DNA of 32,463 nucleotides, from NCBI GenBank assembly GCA_016462375.1, contig JAEMTJ010000011.1, positions 1 through 32,463 of the forward strand, read 5' to 3'. Made by a program: the position numbers and the translations under genes. Under the pieces are notes generated by a model. The model was not told where the DNA came from. It did no database searches and worked only from the letters and a program-made list of their open reading frames with translations. This stretch comes from Rhodoluna sp. (GTDB lineage: Bacteria; Actinomycetota; Actinomycetes; Actinomycetales; Microbacteriaceae). Shown here one piece after another: positions 11,917-21,457 of the stretch (its first letter is position 1; every line of letters starts with the position of its first letter).

Positions 11917-12642
11917 GTGCCTACCTACCGAGATGAAGCAGTTGTGCTGCGCACCCACAAACTGGGTGAAGCAGACCGTATCGTTACACTGCTAACTCGT
12001 TATCACGGTCAGGTAAGGGCAGTTGCTAAAGGGGTTAGAAGAACCGCATCGAAGATTGGTTCACGACTGGAACCTTTCATGGTGGCTGACATTCAGTTCT
12101 ATGAAGGTAGAAATCTAGATACTGTTACTCAGGTTGAATCTATCGGTGCATATGGTTCTGCAATCTCTGATGACTACGGCGCTTTTACTGTTGCCAACGT
12201 GATGGCAGAAACTGCAATGCGACTTACCGGTGACGAAAGAGCAACCCAACAGTATCTACTTCTTGTCGGTGGGCTTAGATCTCTTGCGACTAAAGAGCAT
12301 GCACCAGAGCAGATTCTTGATAGCTATTTACTCAGAGCACTAGCTGTTGCTGGTTGGGCACCTAACTTTGCTGATTGCACAGGCTGCAACATGGCCGGCC
12401 CCCATCAAGCTTTCGTTATTCAAACCGGTGGAGTGGTCTGTGATTCTTGTATGCCACCTGGGGCAGCGATTATCAGCAAGGAAGTAACGGTTCTGCTGGG
12501 TGCTCTGCTCTCGGGTGAGTGGGAGAACGTTGAGAGTGCAACTGATCAGGCTAGGTCCTCGGCATCGGCTATCGTAAGTGCATATAGTCAATGGCATATC
12601 GAGCGAGGCCTAAAATCCATGAATCATTTGGAGCGCATGTGA
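11917..12642 (+). CDS. recO: DNA repair protein RecO
   Basis: [52 protein letters not shown]-terminal CTGC...CDSC zinc site. GTG start. Confidence 0.94.
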   Translation: MPTYRDEAVVLRTHKLGEADRIVTLLTRYHGQVRAVAKGVRRTASKIGSRLEPFMVADIQFYEGRNLDTVTQVESIGAYGSAISDDYGAFTVANVMAETAMRLTGDERATQQYLLLVGGLRSLATKEHAPEQILDSYLLRALAVAGWAPNFADCTGCNMAGPHQAFVIQTGGVVCDSCMPPGAAIISKEVTVLLGALLSGEWENVESATDQARSSASAIVSAYSQWHIERGLKSMNHLERM

Positions 12643-13376
12643 GTAAAAAGTTTGTCGATGTTCCAGAGCATGTTGCCATTGTCATGGATGGCAACGGTCG
12701 TTGGGCTAACGCTAAAGGGTTAACTCGGGTCGAAGGTCACCGTGCTGGTGAAGCTGCTCTTATGGATGTCATCGAAGGTGCTATCAAAGCAGGTGTGAAG
12801 TATTTAACAGTCTTTGCTTTCTCTACCGAGAACTGGAAGAGATCTCCTGATGAGGTTAAGTTCTTGATGAACTATAACCGTGAGGTGCTAAGACGCAGGC
12901 GTGACCAGCTAAACGGTTGGAATGTGAAGATACGTTGGGCTGGTAGAAGACCCAAGCTTTGGCCGACAGTTATCGATGAATTGCTAACTGCTGAGAAACT
13001 AACTGCCAAGAACAGCGGTTTGGTATTCACAATGTGTGTGAACTACGGCTCTCGCATTGAGATGCTCGATGCTATAAATCAGATTGTTGATGACAGCAAT
13101 ACTGGCAAGCTCAAGGGCAAGGTAACTGAGAAAACCTTCCAGAAGTATTTATTGACCAAGAACCTGCCAGATGTTGATTTGTTCATTCGTTCAAGTGGTG
13201 AGCAACGGATCAGTAATTTCCTTTTGTGGCAGTCGGCTTATGCCGAGTTTGTCTTTCTGGATGTGCTCTGGCCTGATTTCAATCGAGAGCATCTTTGGGC
13301 TTCGATTGAGCAGTATTCCAAGCGGAATAGGCGTTTCGGTGGGGCAGTGGACAAGCCTAGGAAAGCCAAGCGCTAA
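12591..13376 (+). CDS. uppS: Isoprenyl transferase (undecaprenyl diphosphate synthase family)
   Basis: [67 protein letters not shown]. Start is ATG 12591 (long overlap with recO) or GTG 12639 (4-bp overlap). Confidence 0.94.
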   Translation: MAYRARPKIHESFGAHVSKKFVDVPEHVAIVMDGNGRWANAKGLTRVEGHRAGEAALMDVIEGAIKAGVKYLTVFAFSTENWKRSPDEVKFLMNYNREVLRRRRDQLNGWNVKIRWAGRRPKLWPTVIDELLTAEKLTAKNSGLVFTMCVNYGSRIEMLDAINQIVDDSNTGKLKGKVTEKTFQKYLLTKNLPDVDLFIRSSGEQRISNFLLWQSAYAEFVFLDVLWPDFNREHLWASIEQYSKRNRRFGGAVDKPRKAKR

Positions 13377-13430
13377 GGCTAAACTTATCTAGCACCGTAA
13401 GCCAACGGCGCCAAATCATAGGGAGCAACA

Positions 13431-14810
13431 ATGGCCACCCCAAACCGTCTCGAATCAGTTATATCTCTCGCTAAGCGCAGAGGCTTCGTTTTCCCAGCAG
13501 GTGAAATCTATGGTGGAACTCGTTCTGCCTGGGATTACGGACCTTTAGGTGTTGAACTCAAAGAGAACATCAAGCGCCAGTGGTGGCGCTCGATTGTTAA
13601 CTCACGAGAGGACATAGTAGGTCTTGATAGCTCAATAATCCTTCCTCGTAAGGTCTGGGAATCTTCCGGTCACGTCAAAGAATTTGTCGACCCGCTCATT
13701 GAGTGCACCTCCTGTCACAAGCGTTTCAGAGCAGATCACCTAGAAGAAGCCTTCGAAGAGAAAAAGGGCAGAGCCCCAGCTTCGATGGCTGAGATCGCTT
13801 GCCCTAACTGTGGTGGCAAAGACATCTGGACTGAACCTAAGTTGTTCAACGGACTACTTAAAACCTATTTAGGCCCAGTTGAAGATGAATCGGGACTTCA
13901 CTATCTCCGTCCAGAAACTGCTCAGGGCATATTTGTGAACTTTGCCAACGTTTTAGGTGCATCTCGTATGAAGCCACCTTTTGGTATTGGTCAGATTGGT
14001 AAATCTTTTAGAAACGAAATAACACCGGGTAACTTCATCTTTAGAACTAGAGAGTTCGAACAGATGGAAATGGAATTCTTTGTTGAACCAGGCACTGATG
14101 AGACTTGGCATGACTACTGGATTAACGAAAGACTGAACTGGTATTTAGATCTAGGTATCAATAGGGATAACCTACGTCTTTTTGAACACCCGAAGGAAAA
14201 ACTCTCGCACTATTCAAAGCGAACAGTGGACATCGAATACAAGTTCGGTTTCCAAGGTTCAGAGTTTGGTGAACTAGAAGGCATCGCTAACCGCACAGAT
14301 TTTGACCTAACCACGCACTCTCGTGAATCTGGTGTTGATCTTTCATACTTCGATCAGGCTAAGGGCGAGCGTTGGACACCTTACGTTATTGAACCAGCGG
14401 CAGGGCTCACTCGCTCACTGATGGCTTTCCTAGTTGATGCCTATGCAGAAGATGAAGCTCCAAACACTAAGGGTGGAGTTGATGTGAGAACGGTTCTTCG
14501 TTTGGATTACCGACTAGCTCCAATTAAAGTTGCTGTTCTTCCACTATCTCGTAATGAAGATCTTTCTCCGGTTGCGAAGAACCTAGCTCAAGAGCTTCGT
14601 GGGCACTGGAACATTGACTTTGATGACTCTGGAGCTATCGGTAGAAGGTATCGTCGTCAGGATGAGATTGGAACTCCTTTCTGTGTGACTGTTGACTTTG
14701 ATTCGCTAGAAGACCAAGCGGTAACAGTTCGTGAACGAGACTCTATGGCTCAGGAACGCGTCTCCCTTGACAAACTGCGCGGATATCTGGCTGAGAAGCT
14801 AGTCAAATAA
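13431..14810 (+). CDS. glyS: Glycine--tRNA ligase (alpha2 type)
   Basis: [82 protein letters not shown]. Confidence 0.97.
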   Translation: MATPNRLESVISLAKRRGFVFPAGEIYGGTRSAWDYGPLGVELKENIKRQWWRSIVNSREDIVGLDSSIILPRKVWESSGHVKEFVDPLIECTSCHKRFRADHLEEAFEEKKGRAPASMAEIACPNCGGKDIWTEPKLFNGLLKTYLGPVEDESGLHYLRPETAQGIFVNFANVLGASRMKPPFGIGQIGKSFRNEITPGNFIFRTREFEQMEMEFFVEPGTDETWHDYWINERLNWYLDLGINRDNLRLFEHPKEKLSHYSKRTVDIEYKFGFQGSEFGELEGIANRTDFDLTTHSRESGVDLSYFDQAKGERWTPYVIEPAAGLTRSLMAFLVDAYAEDEAPNTKGGVDVRTVLRLDYRLAPIKVAVLPLSRNEDLSPVAKNLAQELRGHWNIDFDDSGAIGRRYRRQDEIGTPFCVTVDFDSLEDQAVTVRERDSMAQERVSLDKLRGYLAEKLVK

Positions 14811-14816
14811 CCCAAA

Positions 14817-15983
14817 GTGAATACACCAGCTCTGCAGTATGGAAGCATCTCGATAGCTACGCCTGTCGTCCTCGCTCCTATGGCTGGGATAACTAACACC
14901 GCCTTTAGAAGACTCTGCCGTGAATACGGTGGTGGTTTATACGTTTCAGAGATGGTGACCTCTCGGGCTTTAGTTGAACGAACTGAAGAATCGATGAGGC
15001 TTATTGGTCATCACGAGAGTGAAGGCACTAGATCAGTTCAGCTATACGGAGTTGATCCAAAAACCATAGCCGAAGCTGTGACCATGTTGGTCGCTGAAAA
15101 CAGAGCCGATCACATCGATTTGAACTTTGGTTGTCCTGTTCCTAAGGTCACTCGTAAGGGAGGCGGGGCAGCACTGCCTTATAAACAGGATTTGTTCTCG
15201 GCAATTGTTAATGCTGCCGTAAAGGCAGCAGGGGATATTCCTGTGACAGTCAAAATGCGTAAAGGCATTGATGCTGATCATTTGACTTTCCTAGATGCCG
15301 GTAAATCGGCTCGTGATGCAGGGGTAGCGGCAGTTGCACTACACGCTAGAACCGCGTCTGAGTATTACTCAGGCAATGCAGACTGGTCAGCTATCACTGA
15401 GCTGAAAAACTCTTTAGGCGATGTCCAGGTTTTAGGTAATGGGGATATCTGGTCGGCAGGTGATGCCATCAGAATGATGCGTGAAACTGGTTGCAACGGA
15501 GTAGTGGTAGGTCGAGGATGTTTAGGAAGGCCCTGGCTCTTTGCTGACCTGCAAGCAGCTTTTGAAGAGTATGCCAAGAACCCAAACTCAGATGCAGCTA
15601 TAGATCCGATTCAGCCTAACCTTGGCGAAGTGGCTCAGGCTTTTAAGAAGCATGCGGAATTGTTGGTTGAATTCTTTGAATCTGAAGAACGAGCCTGCAG
15701 GGATATTCGTAAGCATGTGGCTTGGTATTTCAAGGGCTATCCGGTTGGTGGGGAGTTCAGGGCTGCCCTGGCTCAGGTAGAGTCCCTTCAACATATGGAT
15801 GACATTTTAGGAACCATTGATTGGTCAGCTCCTTACCCAGGGGAGCTTGCCGAAGGCCCTAGAGGGCGCTTAGGAGGAGCAAAAGTCTGTGCTCTGCCGG
15901 AGAATTGGTTGCAATCGCGAGAACTGGTCGGCGACCAGCGTAAAGTGCTTTTAGAAGCAGAGTTATCGGTGTCAGGAGGATGA
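14817..15983 (+). CDS. dusB: tRNA dihydrouridine synthase DusB
   Basis: LAPMAGITNTAFRRLCREYGGGLYVSEMV, DLNFGCPVPKVTRKGGGAALP, VTVKMRKGID, VLGNGDIWS. GTG start. Confidence 0.94.
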   Translation: MNTPALQYGSISIATPVVLAPMAGITNTAFRRLCREYGGGLYVSEMVTSRALVERTEESMRLIGHHESEGTRSVQLYGVDPKTIAEAVTMLVAENRADHIDLNFGCPVPKVTRKGGGAALPYKQDLFSAIVNAAVKAAGDIPVTVKMRKGIDADHLTFLDAGKSARDAGVAAVALHARTASEYYSGNADWSAITELKNSLGDVQVLGNGDIWSAGDAIRMMRETGCNGVVVGRGCLGRPWLFADLQAAFEEYAKNPNSDAAIDPIQPNLGEVAQAFKKHAELLVEFFESEERACRDIRKHVAWYFKGYPVGGEFRAALAQVESLQHMDDILGTIDWSAPYPGELAEGPRGRLGGAKVCALPENWLQSRELVGDQRKVLLEAELSVSGG

Positions 15984-15989
15984 TCAGCT

Positions 15990-17255
15990 ATGACTGAATA
16001 CAGCGCATTTGATCGTGCTCGCTTCATGCAAGAAGAGGGCACCAGCCGCTCGGCTAGAACAGAGTTCGCTAGAGACAGAGCGCGTGTTACGCACTCATCA
16101 GCGCTTCGAAGGTTAGGAGCTAAGACTCAGGTATTGGCTCCTGGGGCAGGGGATTTTGCTAGAACCAGATTGACTCATTCTCTAGAGGTCGCTCAAGTTG
16201 GCCGCGAAATGGCAGTGGAATTCGGAATTGATCCAGATGTTGTTGATACTGCTTGTCTAGCGCACGACTTAGGTCACCCACCTTTTGGTCACAATGGCGA
16301 GAAGGCTCTAAACGAATGGGCTCAAGACTTTGGTGGCTTTGAGGGTAATGCTCAAACACTTAGGTTGATTACTCGGATTGAACAAAAGGTTCAGAACTCG
16401 GAAGGTCAATCCTTTGGTTTGAATCTAACTAGAGCAACTCTGGATGCCTGCTGTAAATATCCTTGGACTCGTGAGAATGCAGTTAATGACACTGGTGCAG
16501 ACAGGTCAATCAAATTTGGTGTTTATGAAGATGACATCCCAGTCTTTGAGTGGATTAGAGAGGGTGCACCCGAACGATTGAAGTGTTTCGAAGCTCAGAT
16601 CATGGATTTCAGTGATGATGTTGCTTATTCGGTGCATGATTTTGAAGACGCAATAGTTGAGAACTTTATCAAGTTAGAAGAACTGTCTGTTCAGGCCAAT
16701 GAAGATCAAATTGTTTCTGAGATTGAAAGATGGAACGGTAATCGCATTCCAAGGCATGAATTAGTCTCTGCTATGAACAGATTGCAGTCTAACCAGTTCT
16801 GGCTAACATCGTTTTCTGGTGATCCAAAACAAGCAGGTCAACTCAAGAACCTAACTTCAAATGTGATTGGGTCTTTTGTTTCTAGAACTACTGAAGCAAC
16901 TTTTGCTAGTAATTCAAGTTCTGGTTTTGCAAGGTACGCAGCGGATGTTGTTGTTCCACCTGAGGTGGAGGCTGAGATTGCAATCTTCAAAGGTTTGGTC
17001 TCATTTTTCTTGATGTCAGCCCAACCTAGACAGACATACTATGAATGGCAACGAGCACTGTTATCTGAGCTTGCCGATGAACTACTAGCCACCAATGGCG
17101 AATACCTCGACCCATACTCAAGAATTCAGTGGGCGAAAGCTTCTAATGATATTGAGAAGCACAGGGTTATCGTTGATCAGATTGCTGTCTTCACCGATGC
17201 AGCTGCACTGAAGCTGCACAACGGGCTTATCGGTTCTAAGCGAAGAACTCTCTAA
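15990..17255 (+). CDS. dgt: Deoxyguanosinetriphosphate triphosphohydrolase-like protein
   Basis: RARVTHSSALRRLGAKTQV, RTRLTHSLEVAQVGRE, HD motif CLAHDLGHPPFGHNGEKAL, DDVAYSVHDFED. Confidence 0.94.
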   Translation: MTEYSAFDRARFMQEEGTSRSARTEFARDRARVTHSSALRRLGAKTQVLAPGAGDFARTRLTHSLEVAQVGREMAVEFGIDPDVVDTACLAHDLGHPPFGHNGEKALNEWAQDFGGFEGNAQTLRLITRIEQKVQNSEGQSFGLNLTRATLDACCKYPWTRENAVNDTGADRSIKFGVYEDDIPVFEWIREGAPERLKCFEAQIMDFSDDVAYSVHDFEDAIVENFIKLEELSVQANEDQIVSEIERWNGNRIPRHELVSAMNRLQSNQFWLTSFSGDPKQAGQLKNLTSNVIGSFVSRTTEATFASNSSSGFARYAADVVVPPEVEAEIAIFKGLVSFFLMSAQPRQTYYEWQRALLSELADELLATNGEYLDPYSRIQWAKASNDIEKHRVIVDQIAVFTDAAALKLHNGLIGSKRRTL

Positions 17256-19120
17256 TGGCCGGCAGAATCCCTCCTCGAGACATCGAGGCAATCAAGCACC
17301 GCACGAACATTGCTGACATTGTTGGCGAGTTTGTCCAGCTCAAGGGTGCCAGCCTTGGTTCTCTGAAAGGGCTCTGTCCTTTTCACGACGAAAAATCTCC
17401 ATCGTTTAACGTTCGCCCTGATCAAGGTTTTTACCACTGCTTTGGTTGTGGCGAAGGAGGAGATGTTTATAAGTTTTTGCAAAAGATGGAAAACATTACC
17501 TTTTATGAGGCCGTTGAAAAATGTGCCGCCAAGATTTCTTTTCAGATAACCTATGAAGCGGGATCTGGCCGCGATGAAGGTGTTAACCGAGCGAGATTAC
17601 TTTTGGCTAATGAAGCCGCTGCCAAGTTCTTTGCAGAGCAACTGGGCATACCTGAAGCTCAAACTGCAAGAGATTTCTTGACTCAGAGAAAATTTGACCA
17701 AGAAGCCTCAGTTCACTTCAGCGTTGGTTACGCACCTAAAGGCTGGAATTCGCTAGGAGATGCGCTGAAGGCTCAGGGATTTACTGAAGAAGAACTTATT
17801 AAGGTTGACCTGCTGGTGTCTAAAGATGGCAGAAGTTACGACAAATTTCGGGGCAGACTGATTTGGCCGATTAGAGATGCAACTAACTCCGTAATTGGCT
17901 TTGGTGCTCGCAAGATTTATGAGGATGACCCACTGGCTAAATACATCAACACTGGAGAGACTCCGGTTTACCATAAGTCGCAGGTTCTCTACGGACTTGA
18001 TTTAGCTAAGAAAGACATTTCGACTAAGCGTCAGGTTGTGGTCGTTGAGGGATACACCGATGTCATGGCTTGCCACCTTGCCGGGATAACCACAGCAGTT
18101 GCTACCTGCGGCACAGCATTCGGTGATGACCACATTAGAAGAATCAATCAGCTATTCGGATCTAGTGACGCACCTTCTCAAGTCATCTTTACTTTCGATC
18201 CAGATGCTGCCGGTCAAAAAGCAGCTATGCGAGCATTCGAATCTTCAGGAAAGTTTATTGCCAGCACATATGTGGCTGTTGGCCCCGATGGCTTAGATCC
18301 TTGTGATTTGCGTATCAGCAGGGGTGATGCTGCGGTAGCAGAAATGGTTGAAAGCAAGAAACCTATTTACGAGTTTGCTTTAGATCAAAAGATTTCAGGG
18401 CATGATTTATCTGCTTACCCAGGTAGGTTATCTGCAGCTGGTGCAGCCGTATCTGTGCTCACTAAGATTTCAGATCTTGGTTCGAGAGAGGAGTATGTTC
18501 GCCTTCTTGCTAGCAAAGTTCAGCTAGCTAACGATGAAATCAATCGTCTTCTCTCTGCTGAACTAACTAAGCTACGAAGCAGTGCTGTTCAGAGTGCTCG
18601 AAGAGGCGTTGAACCAGATCCAGGTGAACCACCGGTTGCCGAAGATGGCCCAGAGTTTCCAGTGCCTAATCTCAATGACCCGAACACCCGAATGGAACAG
18701 GAAGTACTCGCGGTTATTCTGCAGGCACCGACGGCACTTAGTGAAGAGGGTGTGCTGTTGGTATGCCAGCAGATGTTTGGAACACCTGCCTACGTTGTAA
18801 TCGCCGACGCTGCTGCCCAATCAATGGCTTCACTAAAACAGCCTGATTGGTTTAGCCAAATAGGAGCTAAAACACCTGAGGTTTTGCATAGCCTGTTGAG
18901 AAACCTTGCAGCGAAAGAATTACCTATTCGTGATCTAACTCAACTAAACGATTACGCAGTCAGTGTGGTCAATTCAGCACGTAAGAAAATTCTAGTTAGG
19001 CAAAAGAGTGCGCTCTTGTCAGCGTTAGGAGTACTGGATACCACCAGTCAGTTGGAAGAACACAATCGAATTCAGCAGTCATTAGTAGTTTTGGAAGAGC
19101 AGATCAGGGCAATTGAATGA
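17255..19120 (+). CDS. dnaG: DNA primase
   Basis: CHC2 zinc finger CPFHDEKSPSFNVRPDQGFYHCFGCGEGGDVYKFL; TOPRIM VVVEGYTDVMACHLAGI, FTFDPDAAGQKAAMRAF. Confidence 0.97.
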   Translation: MAGRIPPRDIEAIKHRTNIADIVGEFVQLKGASLGSLKGLCPFHDEKSPSFNVRPDQGFYHCFGCGEGGDVYKFLQKMENITFYEAVEKCAAKISFQITYEAGSGRDEGVNRARLLLANEAAAKFFAEQLGIPEAQTARDFLTQRKFDQEASVHFSVGYAPKGWNSLGDALKAQGFTEEELIKVDLLVSKDGRSYDKFRGRLIWPIRDATNSVIGFGARKIYEDDPLAKYINTGETPVYHKSQVLYGLDLAKKDISTKRQVVVVEGYTDVMACHLAGITTAVATCGTAFGDDHIRRINQLFGSSDAPSQVIFTFDPDAAGQKAAMRAFESSGKFIASTYVAVGPDGLDPCDLRISRGDAAVAEMVESKKPIYEFALDQKISGHDLSAYPGRLSAAGAAVSVLTKISDLGSREEYVRLLASKVQLANDEINRLLSAELTKLRSSAVQSARRGVEPDPGEPPVAEDGPEFPVPNLNDPNTRMEQEVLAVILQAPTALSEEGVLLVCQQMFGTPAYVVIADAAAQSMASLKQPDWFSQIGAKTPEVLHSLLRNLAAKELPIRDLTQLNDYAVSVVNSARKKILVRQKSALLSALGVLDTTSQLEEHNRIQQSLVVLEEQIRAIE

Positions 19121-20037
19121 GTGTCCAACTAAACAAAGTTGCTATCGAACCCAAATCTTTTACGGCCTATGAAAAAGCTGTGCTCGATTCTGGTTGTGTC
19201 TTATCAGAACTAGATAAAACAGTCGGTGCACTCATTTGGACCGAATACGGAAATCCCCAGGGTTTAGCAGACACTATTCTCGCTAACCCACAGCTAACCT
19301 TTGTGCAACTGCCATTTGCCGGGGTTGATGCATTCAGCGAGGTTATTCAACTACCCGTTCGCTTTGCCTGTGCCAAGGGTTCTTATAGGGAGCCAGTTGC
19401 AGAACACGCGCTGGCTTTAGCTCTTTCGCTGTCTCGAATAATTCCTGAGCGAGTTATCTCTAAGACGTGGGGTAGGAAGTTTGCTGATTCACTTTACGAG
19501 GCAAAGGTTGTCATCGTTGGCGGTGGCGGTATCACCGAGGAATTAGTTAAGTTGCTAACTCCGTTCAGGGCAGAAATCACAGTTGTTCGAAATCAAGACA
19601 TCCCTTTTGTTGGAGTGGGTAACACTGTTGGATTGGATTCTTTGGATGAAGTGTTAGGTACTGCTGACTATGTCTTTGTGGCTTGTTCGCTAACGGATAA
19701 GACAAAAGGTCTTTTTGATTTAGCTAGATTCAAGAGGTTTAAGCCAACTGCCTACTTTATAAACATCGCTAGAGGGCCAATTGTGGTAACCGATGATCTA
19801 GTGGAAGCTCTGAACTCTGGACTGATTGCCGGCGCTGGAGTAGATGTGACCAGCCCAGAGCCATTACCTGACGGTCATCCGCTCTGGGAGGCCAAGAACA
19901 TCATTATTACCCCTCATTCAGCTGATACCAACGCTCAGGTGATCAGGCTGTTCTCCGAACGGATAAGAGAGAATCTAGCCGCCTATCAAGGATTAGGGCA
20001 GTGGAGCGGATTGGTTGACCCAGAACTGGGTTACTAG
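19117..20037 (+). CDS. D-isomer specific 2-hydroxyacid dehydrogenase family protein
   Basis: FINIARGPIVVTDDLVEALNSGLIAGAGVDVTSPEPLPDGHPLWEAKNIIITPHSAD (catalytic R, E and H present); Rossmann VVIVGGGG. Confidence 0.88.
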   Translation: MSVQLNKVAIEPKSFTAYEKAVLDSGCVLSELDKTVGALIWTEYGNPQGLADTILANPQLTFVQLPFAGVDAFSEVIQLPVRFACAKGSYREPVAEHALALALSLSRIIPERVISKTWGRKFADSLYEAKVVIVGGGGITEELVKLLTPFRAEITVVRNQDIPFVGVGNTVGLDSLDEVLGTADYVFVACSLTDKTKGLFDLARFKRFKPTAYFINIARGPIVVTDDLVEALNSGLIAGAGVDVTSPEPLPDGHPLWEAKNIIITPHSADTNAQVIRLFSERIRENLAAYQGLGQWSGLVDPELGY

Positions 20038-20098
20038 CCCTGTGGTTAGCCATTGCCTCTAGTTTTTGGTAAAGTATTCAAGTTGCCCAAAGCAATAT

Positions 20099-20174
20099 TC
20101 CTCGGTAGCTCAATTGGCAGAGCAATCGGCTGTTAACCGATAGGTTCTTGGTTCGAGTCCAAGCCGGGGAGCCA
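20099..20174 (+). tRNA. tRNA-Asn (GTT), CCA encoded
   Basis: Cloverleaf read by eye: acceptor TCCTCGG/CCGGGGA, anticodon arm ATCGG-CTGTTAA-CCGAT (anticodon GTT), T-arm with GGTTCGAGTCC, encoded CCA. Confidence 0.95.
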
Positions 20175-20200
20175 TTTGAGTCAAACCTTCAGGAGAGCCC

Positions 20201-21457
20201 ATGTTTCTCTGGATTAGAGACCAGAAGTGGCTCCCAACCGTCTATTTATCCCTCGTCGCTTTAGCGGTCTTTGGGCTAAGTGATTACTTCCTACAAGGCG
20301 AGAAAACTTGGCTGGCGACTCTTCTCATGGTTGGCTCTGTCGCTTTCTCTAGAGCGTTACCTTGGCTTTCGATTGCCTTGTTTTCTTTAGGAATACTAAC
20401 ACCGCAATTCTTAGCACTGGATCCTCAACTCTCGCTCACACTCGCCACATTCAGTCTCTTAGTGCTAGCAGCCTATGGCAACAAATTGCAACGAAGAATT
20501 GGCTATGCGCTGAATGTTGGATTGGGAATAACGTCATTTATTTGGCTTATTACAACTTTGCCAGTTGGCAGATCTTTCTATGGGGTTGAGCTACCAACAG
20601 CAGAATCTAAATACGCCCTATTCGCTGCCGGATTTGTGGCAATCATTGCAATCAATGCCAATGCTTGGTTCTTCGGGAGGTTGTTTATCACCCGGGTAAC
20701 TCACGTGGGAACAAACTTTGACCGTGCGGTTCTTGAACGTGAACTAGCAGCTACTCAGCTAGCACTTGCTGAGCAAGATAGAAGATTTGAAATAGCAAGG
20801 GATGTAAATGATCTCCTTCTAGAGCAGGTGAGCGCAACTCTTAGTTCAGCTGAAGCTGGTATTTATTCTGCAAAGTCAGATTCATCAGTTGCACCTCGAA
20901 TACTTGAGAACATCTTTGAAGGGATGAAGAAATCTCACTCTGAAATCCGCAGACTTAGCGATCTACTTGGTCTGCAGGACGTCAAAGCACTCGCGTTGCC
21001 TGGTATCAGGGATCTTCCAAAACTTTTCATTAGCTACAGAGAGTTTGGCTACGGAGTCAATTACAGACTAACCGGCGAGCCGTTGGAATTAGATGATGGG
21101 GCTGAACTGGTGTTATACCGAATCGTTTTTGAGTCCTTGGAAAACATCAAGCAGCACACAGCAGAATCGACTGAAGTTGATGTTGATTTCATTTGGCAGG
21201 GAACTGCCATGCAGGTAGTGATCAAAGACAACGGTGAGGAAACCAAGAATCGATTAGAGAAAGCGCTCACTGGCTATTCCGAGCAAGACGATCATCGCGC
21301 CCTTGTCGAAAGGCCGACTGGACCTAATCTGACTGCTCTGCAGGAGCGAGCAGCGCTCTACGAAGGTGCGATTGAGTTCGCCAAGGTTCCTGGCGTTGGT
21401 TTCACCGTCTCAGCAGCTTTCCCAAACATCGCTAAGTACCGGAAAGATTCGAACTAA
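20201..21457 (+). CDS. NarL-type sensor histidine kinase-like membrane protein with degenerate DHp/ATPase motifs
   Basis: Multiple N-terminal TM segments; EQDRRFEIARDVNDLLLEQVS aligns to the HisKA_3 pattern ERxRIARELHDxxxxxL with His replaced by Asn203; C-terminal HATPase-like LVLYRIVFESLENIKQHT...VIKDNGEE...GPNLTALQERAALYEGAIEF. Confidence 0.8.
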   Translation: MFLWIRDQKWLPTVYLSLVALAVFGLSDYFLQGEKTWLATLLMVGSVAFSRALPWLSIALFSLGILTPQFLALDPQLSLTLATFSLLVLAAYGNKLQRRIGYALNVGLGITSFIWLITTLPVGRSFYGVELPTAESKYALFAAGFVAIIAINANAWFFGRLFITRVTHVGTNFDRAVLERELAATQLALAEQDRRFEIARDVNDLLLEQVSATLSSAEAGIYSAKSDSSVAPRILENIFEGMKKSHSEIRRLSDLLGLQDVKALALPGIRDLPKLFISYREFGYGVNYRLTGEPLELDDGAELVLYRIVFESLENIKQHTAESTEVDVDFIWQGTAMQVVIKDNGEETKNRLEKALTGYSEQDDHRALVERPTGPNLTALQERAALYEGAIEFAKVPGVGFTVSAAFPNIAKYRKDSN

